Part shown: piece after piece, positions 1 to 9,280 of the stretch
Position numbering within the stretch: the first letter of the stretch is position 1
How the letters are laid out: each line of letters starts with the position of its first letter
Source: CAYREX01 sp964423505
Lineage (GTDB): Bacteria; Fermentibacterota; Fermentibacteria; Fermentibacterales; JCC-6
DNA: 64,000 nucleotides
Direction of reading: 5' to 3'
Assembly: GCA_964423505.1 (NCBI GenBank)
Contig: CAYREX010000004.1
Coordinates: 62,001-126,000 of the forward strand
Program-made: the position numbers and the translations under genes
The notes under the pieces: model-generated
Database searches by the model: none
Told to the model about the DNA's origin: nothing
The model's input: the letters and a program-made list of their open reading frames with translations, nothing else

Positions 1-2826
1 GCCATCGCGGTCCACTACAGGACCGCGCCGGAGGGCGCCCTCGAGCGGCTCCGTCCGGCGGTGGAGCGGACCGCCGCCCGACACCCGGAGCTGCGGGTCG
101 TGCCGGGCAAGATGATACTGGAGCTCCGTCCGGACGTGGACTGGGACAAGGGGAAGGCGCTGCTGGCGCTCATGGACAGCTCGCACCTGGACGCCCGGAA
201 CGTTGTCCCCGTCTACATCGGGGACGACACGACCGACGAGGACGCCTTCAGGGCGATAGCCGACCGTGGCGTCGGCGTGGTGGTCGAGGGGGAGAGGAGC
301 GGTCCGACCGCTGCCTCCTACTCCCTCCGCGACACGCGGGAGGTAGCGGCGTTCCTGGACCGCCTGGTCGACTTCTGCGGCGAGAGCGAGGTCGACGGGA
401 GCTGGAAGCTGGTCTACGAGGATTTCGACCCCGGCTCGGAGAAGCTGCGCGAGACCCTCTGCGCGACCGGCAACGGCTACTTCGTCACCAGGGGCGCCGC
501 CCCGGAGCTGCCCGCCGGAGAGCACCACTATCCCGGGACCTACATAGGGGGCGTCTACAACAGGCGGGTGAGCAGGATAGCCGGCCGGGAGATAGAGAAC
601 GAGAGCATAGTAAACGTGCCCAACTGGCTGGAGATGACCTTCCGGGCCGAGGGTGGCGAGCGGTTCGACCCGGAGGAGGTCGAGCTGCACGAGTACCGGC
701 AGGAGCTGGACATCTACCGGGGCGTCCTCGGCAGGACCATCGTGTTCACCGACCGTGAAGGACGCCGAACGCGACTGACCCAGAGCCGCTTCGCCCACAT
801 GGGCAGGAGGCACCTGGCCGGCCTGCGGACGGTCGTCGAGCCGGAGAACTGGTCCGGCCGGATAACGGTCAGGTCGGGGGTGGACGGCAGGGTCGAGAAC
901 TCCCAGGTGGAGCGCTACGGGCAGCTGGACAACCACCACCTCGAGCCGGTAACCCAGGGATGCCTCGGGAGGGACCTGGTATGGGTCCAGGTGGAGACCA
1001 ACCAGTCCCACGTTCGCATCGCCGTGGCCGCCAGGACCCGAGTCTTCCTGAACGGGAAGCCGGCCGACGCGGACCGTGAGGCGGAGGTGACCAGCGGATA
1101 CGCCGGACAGGACATCTTCGCCGACCTGGTGCCGGGGGACAGCCTCAGGGTGGACAAGGTCTCCGCCATGTACACCTCCCGGGACCACGCCATATCGGAG
1201 TCGCTGCTGGAGGCAGCCGATGACGCGGCCCTGGCACCCGGCTGGGACGAGCTCCTCTCCGAGCACGAGAAGGGCTGGAGGAGGCTCTGGGACCGCTGCG
1301 GGATAGATTGCAGGAGCAGGAGCACAGGCGTGGACAGGATACTGAACCTGCACATCTTCCACCTGCTCCAGACGGTCTCCCCCTACTCGATAGGCAACGA
1401 CGTCGGCGTCCCCCCCCGGGGGCTCCACGGAGAGGCCTACAGGGGCCTCATCATGTGGGACGAGCTCTTCATCTTCCCCTTCCTGGACCTGCGCATACCG
1501 GACATCACCAGGACGCTGCTCCTCTACCGCTACCGCAGGATGCGGAGGGCGGCCAGGGCCGCTGCCAGGTCGGGCTACCGCGGTCTGATGTTCCCCTGGC
1601 AGAGCGGAAGCAACGGCAGGGAGGAGGCCCAGACACTCCACCTGAATCCGGAGTCGGGGCGGTGGATACCGGACAACTCACAGCTCCAGAGACACATCGG
1701 GGTCGCTGTGGCCTACAACGCCTGGAAGCACTACGAGGTCACCGGCGACCTGGAGTTCATGCTCTTCTACGGTGCCGAGCTGATGGCCGGGACGGCGAGG
1801 TTCTGGGCGAGCCTGGCACACCTCGACCCGGATACCGGCAGATACGGGATACACGGTGTCATGGGCCCGGACGAGTTCCACGACGCCTACCCGGGAGCGG
1901 AGGAGCCGGGCCTCAGGAACAACGCCTACACGAACCTGATGGTGGCATGGGTCATGTGCAGGACCCTGGAGGCGCTGGAGATGCTTCCCCCCGACCGCCG
2001 GCGCTCCATCCGGGAGTCCATGGGGCTCACCGATGGAGAGCTGGAGACCTGGGAGGAGATGAGCCGCAGGATGTGCATCCCCTTCCACGGAGACCGGATA
2101 ATCAGCCAGTTCGAGGGGTACGAGAGGCTCCTCGACTTCGACTGGGCCGGCTACGAGGAGAGGTACGGCGACATACACAGGCTGGACAGGATACTGGAGG
2201 CCGAGGGGGACACACCGAACCGCTACAAGGTATCGAAGCAGGCGGACGTCCTGATGATATTCTTCCTGCTCTCCGCCGATGAGATAGAGGAGATGCTCGA
2301 GAGGCTCGGCTACGACTACGACGACGAGCTCATCGGGCGTAACGTGGAGTACTACCTGGCGCGGACCTCTCACGGGTCCACGCTGAGCAGGCTGGTGCAT
2401 TCGTGGGTGCTGGCCAGGAGCCACAGGGAGGAGTCCTGGAACCTTTTCAGGGAGGCACTCCAGAGCGACGTCGCCGACACCCAGGGGGGCACTACCCACG
2501 AGGGGATACACCTCGGGGCGATGGCCGGGACGGTGGACCTGGTGCAGCGGTGCTACACCGGCCTGCAGGTCCGGCGGGGGGAGCTGAGGTTCGACCCCAG
2601 GCTGCCGGAGGAGCTGGAGGAGATATCCTTCAGCATGCGCTTCCGGGGCCACTGGCTGGACGTGACCCTGGACCACGAACACCTGGACGTGAGCAGCAGG
2701 GACTTCAACGAGAGGCCGGTGAATGTGGGCATCCACGACGACATACGGACGCTCGAGCCCGGGGGCAGTCTGAGCATCGCGCTCGACGGCAGCGCCCTCC
2801 CGGAGGAAGGAGACGAGACGACATGA
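1..2826 (+). CDS. Trehalose-6-phosphate phosphatase / GH65 fusion protein (5'-truncated by window)
   Basis: The frame is open from base 1, so the true N-terminus lies upstream. The first ~115 residues are the end of a HAD-type OtsB domain: AVHYR near the start and the metal-binding GDDTTDEDAF motif at about nt 229-258. The rest is a complete glycoside hydrolase family 65 protein: N-terminal beta-sandwich, then an (alpha/alpha)6 barrel with GVMGPDEFHD (general-acid Glu, about nt 1855), YKVSKQADV, and the SHGSTLS loop that binds phosphate in GH65 phosphorylases. GH65 includes trehalose, kojibiose and maltose phosphorylases as well as acid trehalases. Fusion to OtsB suggests the protein makes or recycles trehalose, but phosphorylase versus hydrolase cannot be decided by eye. 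The stop overlaps the next start (ATGA). An otsA-like gene or domain may precede it. Confidence 0.9.
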   Translation, partial: AIAVHYRTAPEGALERLRPAVERTAARHPELRVVPGKMILELRPDVDWDKGKALLALMDSSHLDARNVVPVYIGDDTTDEDAFRAIADRGVGVVVEGERSGPTAASYSLRDTREVAAFLDRLVDFCGESEVDGSWKLVYEDFDPGSEKLRETLCATGNGYFVTRGAAPELPAGEHHYPGTYIGGVYNRRVSRIAGREIENESIVNVPNWLEMTFRAEGGERFDPEEVELHEYRQELDIYRGVLGRTIVFTDREGRRTRLTQSRFAHMGRRHLAGLRTVVEPENWSGRITVRSGVDGRVENSQVERYGQLDNHHLEPVTQGCLGRDLVWVQVETNQSHVRIAVAARTRVFLNGKPADADREAEVTSGYAGQDIFADLVPGDSLRVDKVSAMYTSRDHAISESLLEAADDAALAPGWDELLSEHEKGWRRLWDRCGIDCRSRSTGVDRILNLHIFHLLQTVSPYSIGNDVGVPPRGLHGEAYRGLIMWDELFIFPFLDLRIPDITRTLLLYRYRRMRRAARAAARSGYRGLMFPWQSGSNGREEAQTLHLNPESGRWIPDNSQLQRHIGVAVAYNAWKHYEVTGDLEFMLFYGAELMAGTARFWASLAHLDPDTGRYGIHGVMGPDEFHDAYPGAEEPGLRNNAYTNLMVAWVMCRTLEALEMLPPDRRRSIRESMGLTDGELETWEEMSRRMCIPFHGDRIISQFEGYERLLDFDWAGYEERYGDIHRLDRILEAEGDTPNRYKVSKQADVLMIFFLLSADEIEEMLERLGYDYDDELIGRNVEYYLARTSHGSTLSRLVHSWVLARSHREESWNLFREALQSDVADTQGGTTHEGIHLGAMAGTVDLVQRCYTGLQVRRGELRFDPRLPEELEEISFSMRFRGHWLDVTLDHEHLDVSSRDFNERPVNVGIHDDIRTLEPGGSLSIALDGSALPEEGDETT

Positions 2827-3977
2827 GACCGGTCACCGCGAGAGACCTCAGGGAGCTTACCGAGATGGAGGGCGGCAGCCTGGTGACCATAACGATGCCG
2901 GCTGCCGCCACCGGGGCGGATTACGACGGGGACAGGATAAGGTTCAAGAACCTGCTGGCCGAGGCGGAGGATGAGCTCTCATCCCGGGGCCTCCGGCGCA
3001 GGGAGCTCGATCCGCTCCTGGAGCCGGCCCGGGAGCTCGAGGGGGAGCGGCCCTACTGGAAGGCGCTCACCGGAGGCCTGGCCCTCTACCTCGCCCCCGG
3101 GCACTTCAGGCGCTACAGGCTGCCCTTCGGGCCGGAGGCGGAGGTCCATGTCGGCGAGAGGTTCGAGACGGGCCCCCTGGTCAGGCTGCTGGCGCGGGAG
3201 AGGCGATGCCTGCTTCTGGCCCTCGGGCTGGGGGACAACAGGCTCCTCGAGGTGACCCCGTACGATATCACCGAGCTCCCGGCGGCCGAGCTTCCCGAGG
3301 GCATGAGCGAGACCCTCCGCTACGACGTGTTCGAGAGGCATCTCCAGGGCCATGCCACCTCGTGGGCCCGGACCGGCGCCAGGATGACCTTCCACGGGCA
3401 CGACTCGGAGAAGGAGACACGGCGGGAGAAGGTGCGGAGGTACGTCGAGGAGGTCGCCTCCGGCCTGTCGAAGATGCTGGCCGGAGAGAGGGTCCCTCTG
3501 GTGGTCGCCGCCCTGCCCTACATACTCAGCGTCTTCGAGCGGGCCTGCGACTATCCGCGCCTCTCACCGGAGAACATACCGGTCGACCCGGGACACATGC
3601 GAATGGGTGAGCTGCACGAGAGAGCCGGTGGACCCCTCCGGCGCATGGCCGAGAGCGACCTGCGCCGGACCCTTGAGAGCTACGGCAATGCGGCGGCTTC
3701 CGGACGGGCGACCGGAGACGTCGAGGAGGTCGTCAGGGCCTCCCTGGAGGGTGGGGTGGAGACGCTGCTGCTGAGCCCCGGTCCCGGACCGGTGGGCGAC
3801 GTCGACATGGAGGCCGGTACAATCAATGCCAGGCCTCCTGCCGGCCCCGGCGACACCGACCTGGCCGACCTGGCCGCGGAGCAGACGGTCCTGAAGGGGG
3901 GCTCGGTGCTCGAGGTGCCGATAGACAGGATGCCGAACCGCTCGAGGATGGCCGCCCTGCTCAGGTACGCCAGGTGA
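2823..3977 (+). CDS. baeRF-type protein (bacterial archaeo-eukaryotic release-factor-like, putative ribosome-associated factor)
   Basis: 384 residues, starting at the ATG that overlaps the upstream TGA (ATGA); a much longer ORF in this frame is only read-through across the GH65 gene. The middle section matches the baeRF family 3 pattern: LTGGLALYLAPG, a run of LPFGPEAEVHVGERF, then GPLVRLLARERRCLLLALG and a downstream VVAALPYILSVF strand. These proteins resemble eRF1/Pelota domains 2-3 and have been proposed to act on stalled or hibernating ribosomes. Translational coupling to a trehalose gene suggests a stress-linked role (inference). Family assignment rests on pattern recognition. Confidence 0.7.
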   Translation: MRPVTARDLRELTEMEGGSLVTITMPAAATGADYDGDRIRFKNLLAEAEDELSSRGLRRRELDPLLEPARELEGERPYWKALTGGLALYLAPGHFRRYRLPFGPEAEVHVGERFETGPLVRLLARERRCLLLALGLGDNRLLEVTPYDITELPAAELPEGMSETLRYDVFERHLQGHATSWARTGARMTFHGHDSEKETRREKVRRYVEEVASGLSKMLAGERVPLVVAALPYILSVFERACDYPRLSPENIPVDPGHMRMGELHERAGGPLRRMAESDLRRTLESYGNAAASGRATGDVEEVVRASLEGGVETLLLSPGPGPVGDVDMEAGTINARPPAGPGDTDLADLAAEQTVLKGGSVLEVPIDRMPNRSRMAALLRYAR

Positions 3978-4007
3978 CCCCTTCCGGAGACGGTCACCGG
4001 CGGCCGG

Positions 4008-4319
4008 CTACCTCGTAGCGGCTTCGTGGGAGCCGTAGTCTATCCGGCAGCCGCAGCCGTCCCACATCCTCTCGAACTGCGAGAGCCGCTCCTCCAGGAA
4101 GGCGACCGCCTCCCGTTCGGTATCGAATCGCCTGAGCAGCGTCCTGCCCTCCGGGTCCGGCTCCCTCACCAGCCAGGTCCCCTCGGCGCGGAGCACCGTG
4201 ATCGGCCCGTTCATCCCGCGGGCCTCCCGGATCGGCTCCGAACCCTCGACGGCCTCCTCCGGGACGGTCAGGACGCCGCCCCGCCCGAGCTCTCTCCACT
4301 GCTCCGCGTCGAGCTTCAT
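4008..4319 (-). CDS. Hypothetical 103-residue protein
   Basis: Start chosen at the ATG at 4319 because GGAGGGAGGG lies just upstream on the minus strand; the longer ORF to 4427 lacks such a site. The product (MKLDAEQWRELGRGG...) is soluble, with a predicted beta-rich first half and an amphipathic helix in the second (TEREAVAFLEERLSQFERM), and a Cys-Gly-Cys near the end. No family recognised. It converges with the baeRF gene and diverges from the outer-membrane barrel gene, so it is probably transcribed alone. Confidence 0.6.
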   Translation of the reverse strand: MKLDAEQWRELGRGGVLTVPEEAVEGSEPIREARGMNGPITVLRAEGTWLVREPDPEGRTLLRRFDTEREAVAFLEERLSQFERMWDGCGCRIDYGSHEAATR

Positions 4320-4363
4320 CCGGCCCTCCCTCCGGGGGCTACCTCCGTCATGGCCGGAGGAGA

Positions 4364-4369
4364 TATACT
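4364..4369 (+). promoter_or_regulatory. Candidate -10 element for the outer-membrane barrel gene
   Basis: TATACT lies 21 bases before the ATG at 4391, with a GGGAGGTG Shine-Dalgarno between them. No convincing -35 is seen 16-18 bases upstream. Confidence 0.35.
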
Positions 4370-4390
4370 GCCGGGAAGGGAGGTGCAGCC

Positions 4391-5167
4391 ATGCCCCGAT
4401 ACGCCTGGACGGTAGCCGTCGCAGCATCCGCTGCCCTGGCGCTGCCCTTCGGCCGCTCCTGGGCGGGAGATGTCGAGCTGCCCAGGCCGCTGGGAGTCGG
4501 AGTCACCGTACACGCCCAGAGGCAGAACTACGACCTCTCCAGCATCACGCTGGACCCCGAGAACCTGACGGATCTCCTCCCGGCGGACCTGCCGGTGGAC
4601 AACGAGATAACCGAGGTGAACATCAAGGTGGACTGCTGGCTGCTCCCCTTCGCCAACCTCTTCGGACTGGTAGGGGACGTGCAGGGCCAGACGAGCGTTG
4701 CCATAGAGGACACGCTGACGCAGCAGCTCCTGGGCACCAGCGCCATCGAGGTCGACATCGACGGGACGGTCTACGGCGGCGGCATGACCCTGGCCCTCGG
4801 CCACGGGTCCATGTTCGCCTCCCTCACCTCCGTCCTGACCGGAACGAAGCTCAGCGAGAGCTCCTCGTCTGTGAGCACGGTCATCCTTACGCCCAAGGGC
4901 GGAGCCGTGCTGCGCGACCTGGTCTTCGGCCAGGACCTCACCTTCTGGCTCGGGGCGATGTACCAGGATACCGACGAGAGCCACAGCGGGAGCTACACGT
5001 TCGAGGGGCTCGGTGAGATAGGCTACCAGGTGGAGCTGGAGGACAGCCACAGATGGAACTATCTGGCCGGTCTGAGCACCGGGATAGGCAGCCACCTGCA
5101 GCTCGACCTGGAGGGCGGCTTCGGCAGGCGCATCCACGCGATGGGCGCCCTCGGCTACAGGTTCTGA
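4391..5167 (+). CDS. Outer-membrane beta-barrel-like protein
   Basis: 258 residues with a signal peptide (about residues 1-25, SWAGD cleavage region) followed by alternating amphipathic strands and a C-terminal aromatic (GALGYRF), as in outer-membrane barrels recognised by BamA. Length would suit an 8-10 strand barrel. Several stretches (DVQGQTSVAIEDTL, GTVYGGGMTLALGHG) look like barrel hairpins. No enzymatic motif. A good Shine-Dalgarno (GGGAGGTG) precedes the ATG. Exact family not recognised. Confidence 0.7.
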   Translation: MPRYAWTVAVAASAALALPFGRSWAGDVELPRPLGVGVTVHAQRQNYDLSSITLDPENLTDLLPADLPVDNEITEVNIKVDCWLLPFANLFGLVGDVQGQTSVAIEDTLTQQLLGTSAIEVDIDGTVYGGGMTLALGHGSMFASLTSVLTGTKLSESSSSVSTVILTPKGGAVLRDLVFGQDLTFWLGAMYQDTDESHSGSYTFEGLGEIGYQVELEDSHRWNYLAGLSTGIGSHLQLDLEGGFGRRIHAMGALGYRF

Positions 5168-5185
5168 TACCGCCGGAGCCCCCGC

Positions 5186-5215
5186 ATGACCGGATGGCCG
5201 TCCCCGGCCTATATT
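5186..5215 (+). promoter_or_regulatory. Candidate promoter of tilS, apparently leaderless
   Basis: ATGACC (5186-5191, four of six matches to TTGACA) and TATATT (5210-5215) are separated by 18 bases. The -10 ends seven bases before the tilS ATG (5223) and there is no Shine-Dalgarno, so transcription would start at or next to the start codon. Confidence 0.5.
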
Positions 5216-5222
5216 CCAGCCC

Positions 5223-6206
5223 ATGACGGATTCCCCGGAAGCCGTGGAACGGACGTTCATAAGGACCGTCAGGAGCAGGAACCTCCTCCCCGCCGGGAGC
5301 CGCGTCGCCGCGGCGGTGTCGGGGGGAGGAGACTCCGTGGCGCTCCTCCACCTCCTTTGCAGGTTCTCGGGTCACATGCGCTGGGAGCTCTCGGTACTCC
5401 ACATCGACCACGGCAGCAGGCCGGAGGCGCCACGGGAGTCGGAGCTGGTCCGCGGCCATGCCGCCCGTCTCGGCCTGCCCCTGGTGGCGCGCAGGCTTAC
5501 CGGTCTCGCCGCTCCCCCCTCGGAGGCCGCCTGGAGCGCGGCCAGGGCCTGCGTCTACTCCGAGGAGGCCGGGGATGATGGCCTCGTGGCCGTCGGGCAC
5601 ACCGCGTCCGACCGGGCCGAGACGCTCCTGATGAGGCTGATGGAGGGCTCCGGACCGCGGGGGCTGGGCGGCATGGACTACGTCGGGGAGGGCCCGGTAA
5701 GGCGGCCGCTCCTGGATTTGACAAGGGTGCGGGTCAGGGGATACCTCCGGGCCAGGGGCGCCGAGTGGACCGAGGACCCCTCCAACCTGGACCCGGCCTA
5801 CCTGAGGAACCGCGTCCGCATGGAGGCCATGCCGCTGCTGGAGGGCATCAGGCCCGGCTGCACGGAGGCGATGGCCGGCTCGTCCGCCCTGCTGACCGGG
5901 TGGCGTGACGCATTCATGGAGCTGGCGTATCGGCGGCTCGAGGACCTCCGGGCCGGCGGCTCCATCGCCCTGGAGGACTACATGGCCCAGCCCCGCGCCC
6001 TGAGGCTCACCATGCTCTGGATGGCCTGCGGGATGCCCCGCGGCGGCAGGTCGGAGCTGGAGAAGACCGACAGGTGGCTCGCCAGGGGGAGGCGAGGCAG
6101 CCACGACATGCCCGGAGGAGCCGTTCTCAGTACCGACGGCAGCCGGATAACGCTGGACGGGGGGAACGGAGACGCCACCCCGGGACGGGAGCAGCATGGA
6201 CCTTGA
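5223..6206 (+). CDS. tilS: tRNA(Ile)-lysidine synthase
   Basis: 327 residues. The N-terminal PP-loop motif SGGGDS (around residue 32) followed by HIDHGSR identifies the ATP-pyrophosphatase that converts C34 of the CAU-anticodon tRNA-Ile to lysidine, so that it decodes AUA. HTASDRAETLLMRL and RPLL are further TilS signatures. The C-terminal domain is short compared with E. coli TilS. This enzyme should matter here because AUA is a frequent Ile codon in the window. The end overlaps hpt by 11 bases; the order tilS-hpt-ftsH is conserved in many bacteria. Confidence 0.93.
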   Translation: MTDSPEAVERTFIRTVRSRNLLPAGSRVAAAVSGGGDSVALLHLLCRFSGHMRWELSVLHIDHGSRPEAPRESELVRGHAARLGLPLVARRLTGLAAPPSEAAWSAARACVYSEEAGDDGLVAVGHTASDRAETLLMRLMEGSGPRGLGGMDYVGEGPVRRPLLDLTRVRVRGYLRARGAEWTEDPSNLDPAYLRNRVRMEAMPLLEGIRPGCTEAMAGSSALLTGWRDAFMELAYRRLEDLRAGGSIALEDYMAQPRALRLTMLWMACGMPRGGRSELEKTDRWLARGRRGSHDMPGGAVLSTDGSRITLDGGNGDATPGREQHGP

Positions 6207-6723
6207 CGACGTAGAGGTGCTCATCAGCGCGGAGAGGATAGCCGAGGGGGTCTCACGGCTCGGCGGCGAGCTGTCGGAGCTCTACGCCGGGAGGGAGGTC
6301 GTGGTCATCCCGCTCCTGAAGGGAGGGTTCATGTTCGCGGCCGACCTCATCAGGAGGATGGAAGTCGACGTCTGCGTGGAGTTCCTCGGGGCTGCCAGCT
6401 ACGGCGAGGGGACCGAGTCCTCCGGCGAGGTGATGCTGACCCTCGACACTACCCATCCCCTTGCAGGCAAGGACGTTCTCATAGTCGAAGACATTGTCGA
6501 CACGGGACTTACACTTGCCTATATTCAGAGACTTTTGTCATCGCGGGAGCCGGCCTCGCTCAGGACGGTCGTGCTTCTGGACAAGAGCGCCAGGAGAGAG
6601 GTCGACGTGCGCATCGACCGGGCGGTCTTCGAGATACCGGACCGCTTCGTCTTCGGATACGGGCTGGACCGGCCGGGAGGCGCGGGGAGGAACATCCCGC
6701 ACATCGTGGCGGTCAGGGAGTAG
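6196..6723 (+). CDS. hpt: Hypoxanthine phosphoribosyltransferase
   Basis: 175 residues, normal length for bacterial HPRT. It carries the PRPP-binding signature VLIVEDIVDTGLTL, the early VIPLLKGGFMFAADL segment, and DKSARREVDV near the purine-binding end. It salvages hypoxanthine/guanine to IMP/GMP in the cytoplasm. It starts inside the end of tilS and is followed after 12 bases by ftsH, so the three are cotranscribed. Codons around 6475-6545 are locally AT-richer than in the neighbours. Confidence 0.93.
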   Translation: MDLDDVEVLISAERIAEGVSRLGGELSELYAGREVVVIPLLKGGFMFAADLIRRMEVDVCVEFLGAASYGEGTESSGEVMLTLDTTHPLAGKDVLIVEDIVDTGLTLAYIQRLLSSREPASLRTVVLLDKSARREVDVRIDRAVFEIPDRFVFGYGLDRPGGAGRNIPHIVAVRE

Positions 6724-6735
6724 CGGCAGGAGGAG

Positions 6736-8781
6736 ATGGACGACCAGAGACCCCCGGGAGGCAGGCCTCCCCAGCCGATGACGGCAGGCTGCTCGGTCCG
6801 GACCATGACCATGTGGCTCCTGATGGCCCTCATAGCCTTCACCGTCTTCCAGCTCATCGGCAGCGGCACGCGGAAGGCCGAGCTCGCATACTCCGAGCTG
6901 CTGGACCTCGTCTCATCGGAGCGGGTGGAGTCGGTCGCCATCGACCCGGACGGCTCCGTCACCGGGGAGTTCATCCCCGGCTACTCCCATACGCAGGAGG
7001 GCGAGCAGTACGACAGCTTCCGCAGCTTCATACCCTTCCAGAGCACCAGCGCCCTCGACTCGCTCGAACGCTACGACGTCCAGGTAGTAGCCGAGCCGCC
7101 CAACGAGCTGCTTGCCCAGATACTCTCCTTCCTCCCCTTCCTTCTGCTGATAGGCTTCTTCATCTACTTCATGAGGCGCGCAGGCGGGGGCGGGAAGGCT
7201 TTCTCCTTCGGAAAGAGCAAGGCCAGGCTCTTCACCAGCGACAGGCCCGAGGTGACATTCGGCGACGTGGCAGGCGCACAGGAGGCCAAGGCGGAGCTCA
7301 AGGAGGTCATCGAGTTCCTCAGGTCACCGGGCAAGTTCCAGCGCCTGGGTGGCAAGGTCCCGAAGGGAGTGCTCCTCGTGGGCAGGCCGGGCACCGGGAA
7401 GACGCTGCTGGCCAGGGCGGTGGCCGGTGAGGCAAAGGTCCCGTTCTTCTCCATGAGCGGCTCCGACTTCGTGGAGATGTTCGTGGGAGTTGGCGCGAGC
7501 CGGGTCCGGGACCTCTTCGTCCAGGGCAAGGCGAAGTCCCCCTGCATAATCTTCATAGACGAGATAGACGCTGTCGGGCGCCACAGGGGCGCCGGCCTGG
7601 GCGGCGGCCACGACGAGCGCGAGCAGACGCTCAACGCCCTGCTCGTGGAGATGGACGGCTTCGAGGCCAACGAGGGCGTCATAGTGATGGCCGCGACCAA
7701 CAGGCCGGACGTCCTCGACCCGGCCCTGCTGCGTCCCGGCCGGTTCGACAGGCGGATACTGGTCAGCATGCCGGACGTGCGCGGCAGGGCGGCGATACTG
7801 AAGGTGCATACCAGGAAGATGCCAGTGTCCGAGGACGTAGACCTCGACACGGTCGCCAGGGGCACCCCGGGCTTCAGCGGGGCGGACCTGGAGAGCCTGG
7901 CCAACGAGGCGGCGCTCAGGGCGGCCAGGCGCGGGGCGGACAGGCTCGAGCAGGAGGACTTCGACTACGCCATCGACAGGATAATGCTCGGCCTCGAGCG
8001 CAGGAGCATCGTGATAAGCCCCGAGCAGAAGAGATGCACCGCGATCCACGAGAGCGGCCACGCGGTGGTGGGCATATTCTCCCCGGAGCCGGACCCGATC
8101 CACAAGATAACCATCGTCCCGCGGGGCATGGCCATGGGGCTGACCAGCTTCCTGCCGGACGACGACAGGCACACCTACACCCTGGGCAAGTTGCAGGGGA
8201 CCCTGATGAGGCTCCTCGGCGGGAGGGCCGCGGAGGTGATGTTCCTGGACACCGTGAGCACCGGTGCCGGGGACGACCTGGAGAAGGCATCCATGCTGGC
8301 CCGGAAGATGGTCTGCGAGTGGGGCATGAGCGAGGAGATAGGCCCGGTCACCCATGCGGAGCAGGGCGAGACCATCTTCCTGGGCAGGGAGATGAACAGA
8401 GCCAGGGACTACAGCGAGCACACCGCCAGGATGATAGACGCAGAGGTGAAGCGCTTCGTGGAGGATGCGTACAGCGGCGCGCTGGCCATCCTGGACGAGC
8501 ACAGGGACCTGGTCGACGCCGTGGCGGAGGAGCTGCTCGAGAGGGAGACCATCACCCGGCGGGAGATAGCCGGGATAATCCGCCGGCTGAAGCCGGGCAT
8601 CGAGCTCCCGCGGGCCCTGGGGCTCATGACGCCGGAGGAGCTGGTGGAGGAGGACTCGGAGGAGCTGGCGGAGGAGCCCCCGGCCGCACCCGGGGAGGAA
8701 CGGGAGGAAGATGGACCTGGAGAAGGTGAGGCGAGGGGTCAGGCTGATGCTGGAGGGGATAGGCGAGGACCCGGACCGTGA
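6736..8781 (+). CDS. ftsH: ATP-dependent zinc metalloprotease FtsH
   Basis: 681 residues. Two N-terminal membrane segments (MWLLMALIAFTVF and ILSFLPFLLLIGFFIYFM) flank a periplasmic domain. The AAA module has Walker A GRPGTGKT (~residue 217), Walker B IIFIDEID, the FVG pore loop and an SRH region (ATNRPDVLDPALLRPGRFDRR). The M41 zinc site is HESGH (~residue 438), a Ser in place of the common Ala of HEAGH, with the third ligand Asp in TGAGDDLEKA. The tail is Glu/Pro-rich. The last 71 bases overlap folE in another frame. A CAGGAGGAG Shine-Dalgarno precedes the ATG. Confidence 0.97.
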   Translation: MDDQRPPGGRPPQPMTAGCSVRTMTMWLLMALIAFTVFQLIGSGTRKAELAYSELLDLVSSERVESVAIDPDGSVTGEFIPGYSHTQEGEQYDSFRSFIPFQSTSALDSLERYDVQVVAEPPNELLAQILSFLPFLLLIGFFIYFMRRAGGGGKAFSFGKSKARLFTSDRPEVTFGDVAGAQEAKAELKEVIEFLRSPGKFQRLGGKVPKGVLLVGRPGTGKTLLARAVAGEAKVPFFSMSGSDFVEMFVGVGASRVRDLFVQGKAKSPCIIFIDEIDAVGRHRGAGLGGGHDEREQTLNALLVEMDGFEANEGVIVMAATNRPDVLDPALLRPGRFDRRILVSMPDVRGRAAILKVHTRKMPVSEDVDLDTVARGTPGFSGADLESLANEAALRAARRGADRLEQEDFDYAIDRIMLGLERRSIVISPEQKRCTAIHESGHAVVGIFSPEPDPIHKITIVPRGMAMGLTSFLPDDDRHTYTLGKLQGTLMRLLGGRAAEVMFLDTVSTGAGDDLEKASMLARKMVCEWGMSEEIGPVTHAEQGETIFLGREMNRARDYSEHTARMIDAEVKRFVEDAYSGALAILDEHRDLVDAVAEELLERETITRREIAGIIRRLKPGIELPRALGLMTPEELVEEDSEELAEEPPAAPGEEREEDGPGEGEARGQADAGGDRRGPGP

Positions 8782-9280
8782 GGGGCTGAGGGACACCCCG
8801 TCCCGCGTCGCGGACTCCATGATGGAGCTCTGCAGGGGCCTGGCGCCGGAGGCTGCGAAGCCCGTCCGCACGATGTCATGCGCCGGCCAGAACGAGATGA
8901 TAATCGTCAAGGACATCAGCTTCTCATCCCTCTGTGAGCACCATCTGCTCCCCTTCATAGGCCGCTGCGACGTGGCCTACCTCCCCGCCCGCGACCGGAT
9001 AGCCGGCCTGAGCTCCATAGTCGAGACGGTAGAGCTCATGGCCGCCAGGCCGACCATCCAGGAGAGGCTCACCACGGAGATCGCGGCCAGGCTGATGGAC
9101 GAGCTGTCCGCCAAGGGCGTCATGGTGGTCATGGAGGCGGAGCACCTCTGCCTGGCCATGCGCGGCGTGAAGAAGAGGGACTCCAGGATAGTCACCTCGG
9201 CGATGAGGGGATACCTCAGGAAGCTCGAGACCCGCACCGAGGCGCTCTCCCTGATAGGGAGGGCAGTGAAGGGGACCTAG
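8711..9280 (+). CDS. folE: GTP cyclohydrolase I
   Basis: 189 residues, typical length. EDPDREGLRDTPSRVA at the N-terminus, the zinc motif SLCEHHLLPF and the later zinc Cys in HLCLAMRGVKKRDS identify FolE, which converts GTP to dihydroneopterin triphosphate, the first step of folate synthesis. The start lies 71 bases inside ftsH, behind GGGAGGAAG; earlier starts in this frame have no support. It ends in TAG overlapping the GTG of folP. Confidence 0.96.
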   Translation: MDLEKVRRGVRLMLEGIGEDPDREGLRDTPSRVADSMMELCRGLAPEAAKPVRTMSCAGQNEMIIVKDISFSSLCEHHLLPFIGRCDVAYLPARDRIAGLSSIVETVELMAARPTIQERLTTEIAARLMDELSAKGVMVVMEAEHLCLAMRGVKKRDSRIVTSAMRGYLRKLETRTEALSLIGRAVKGT

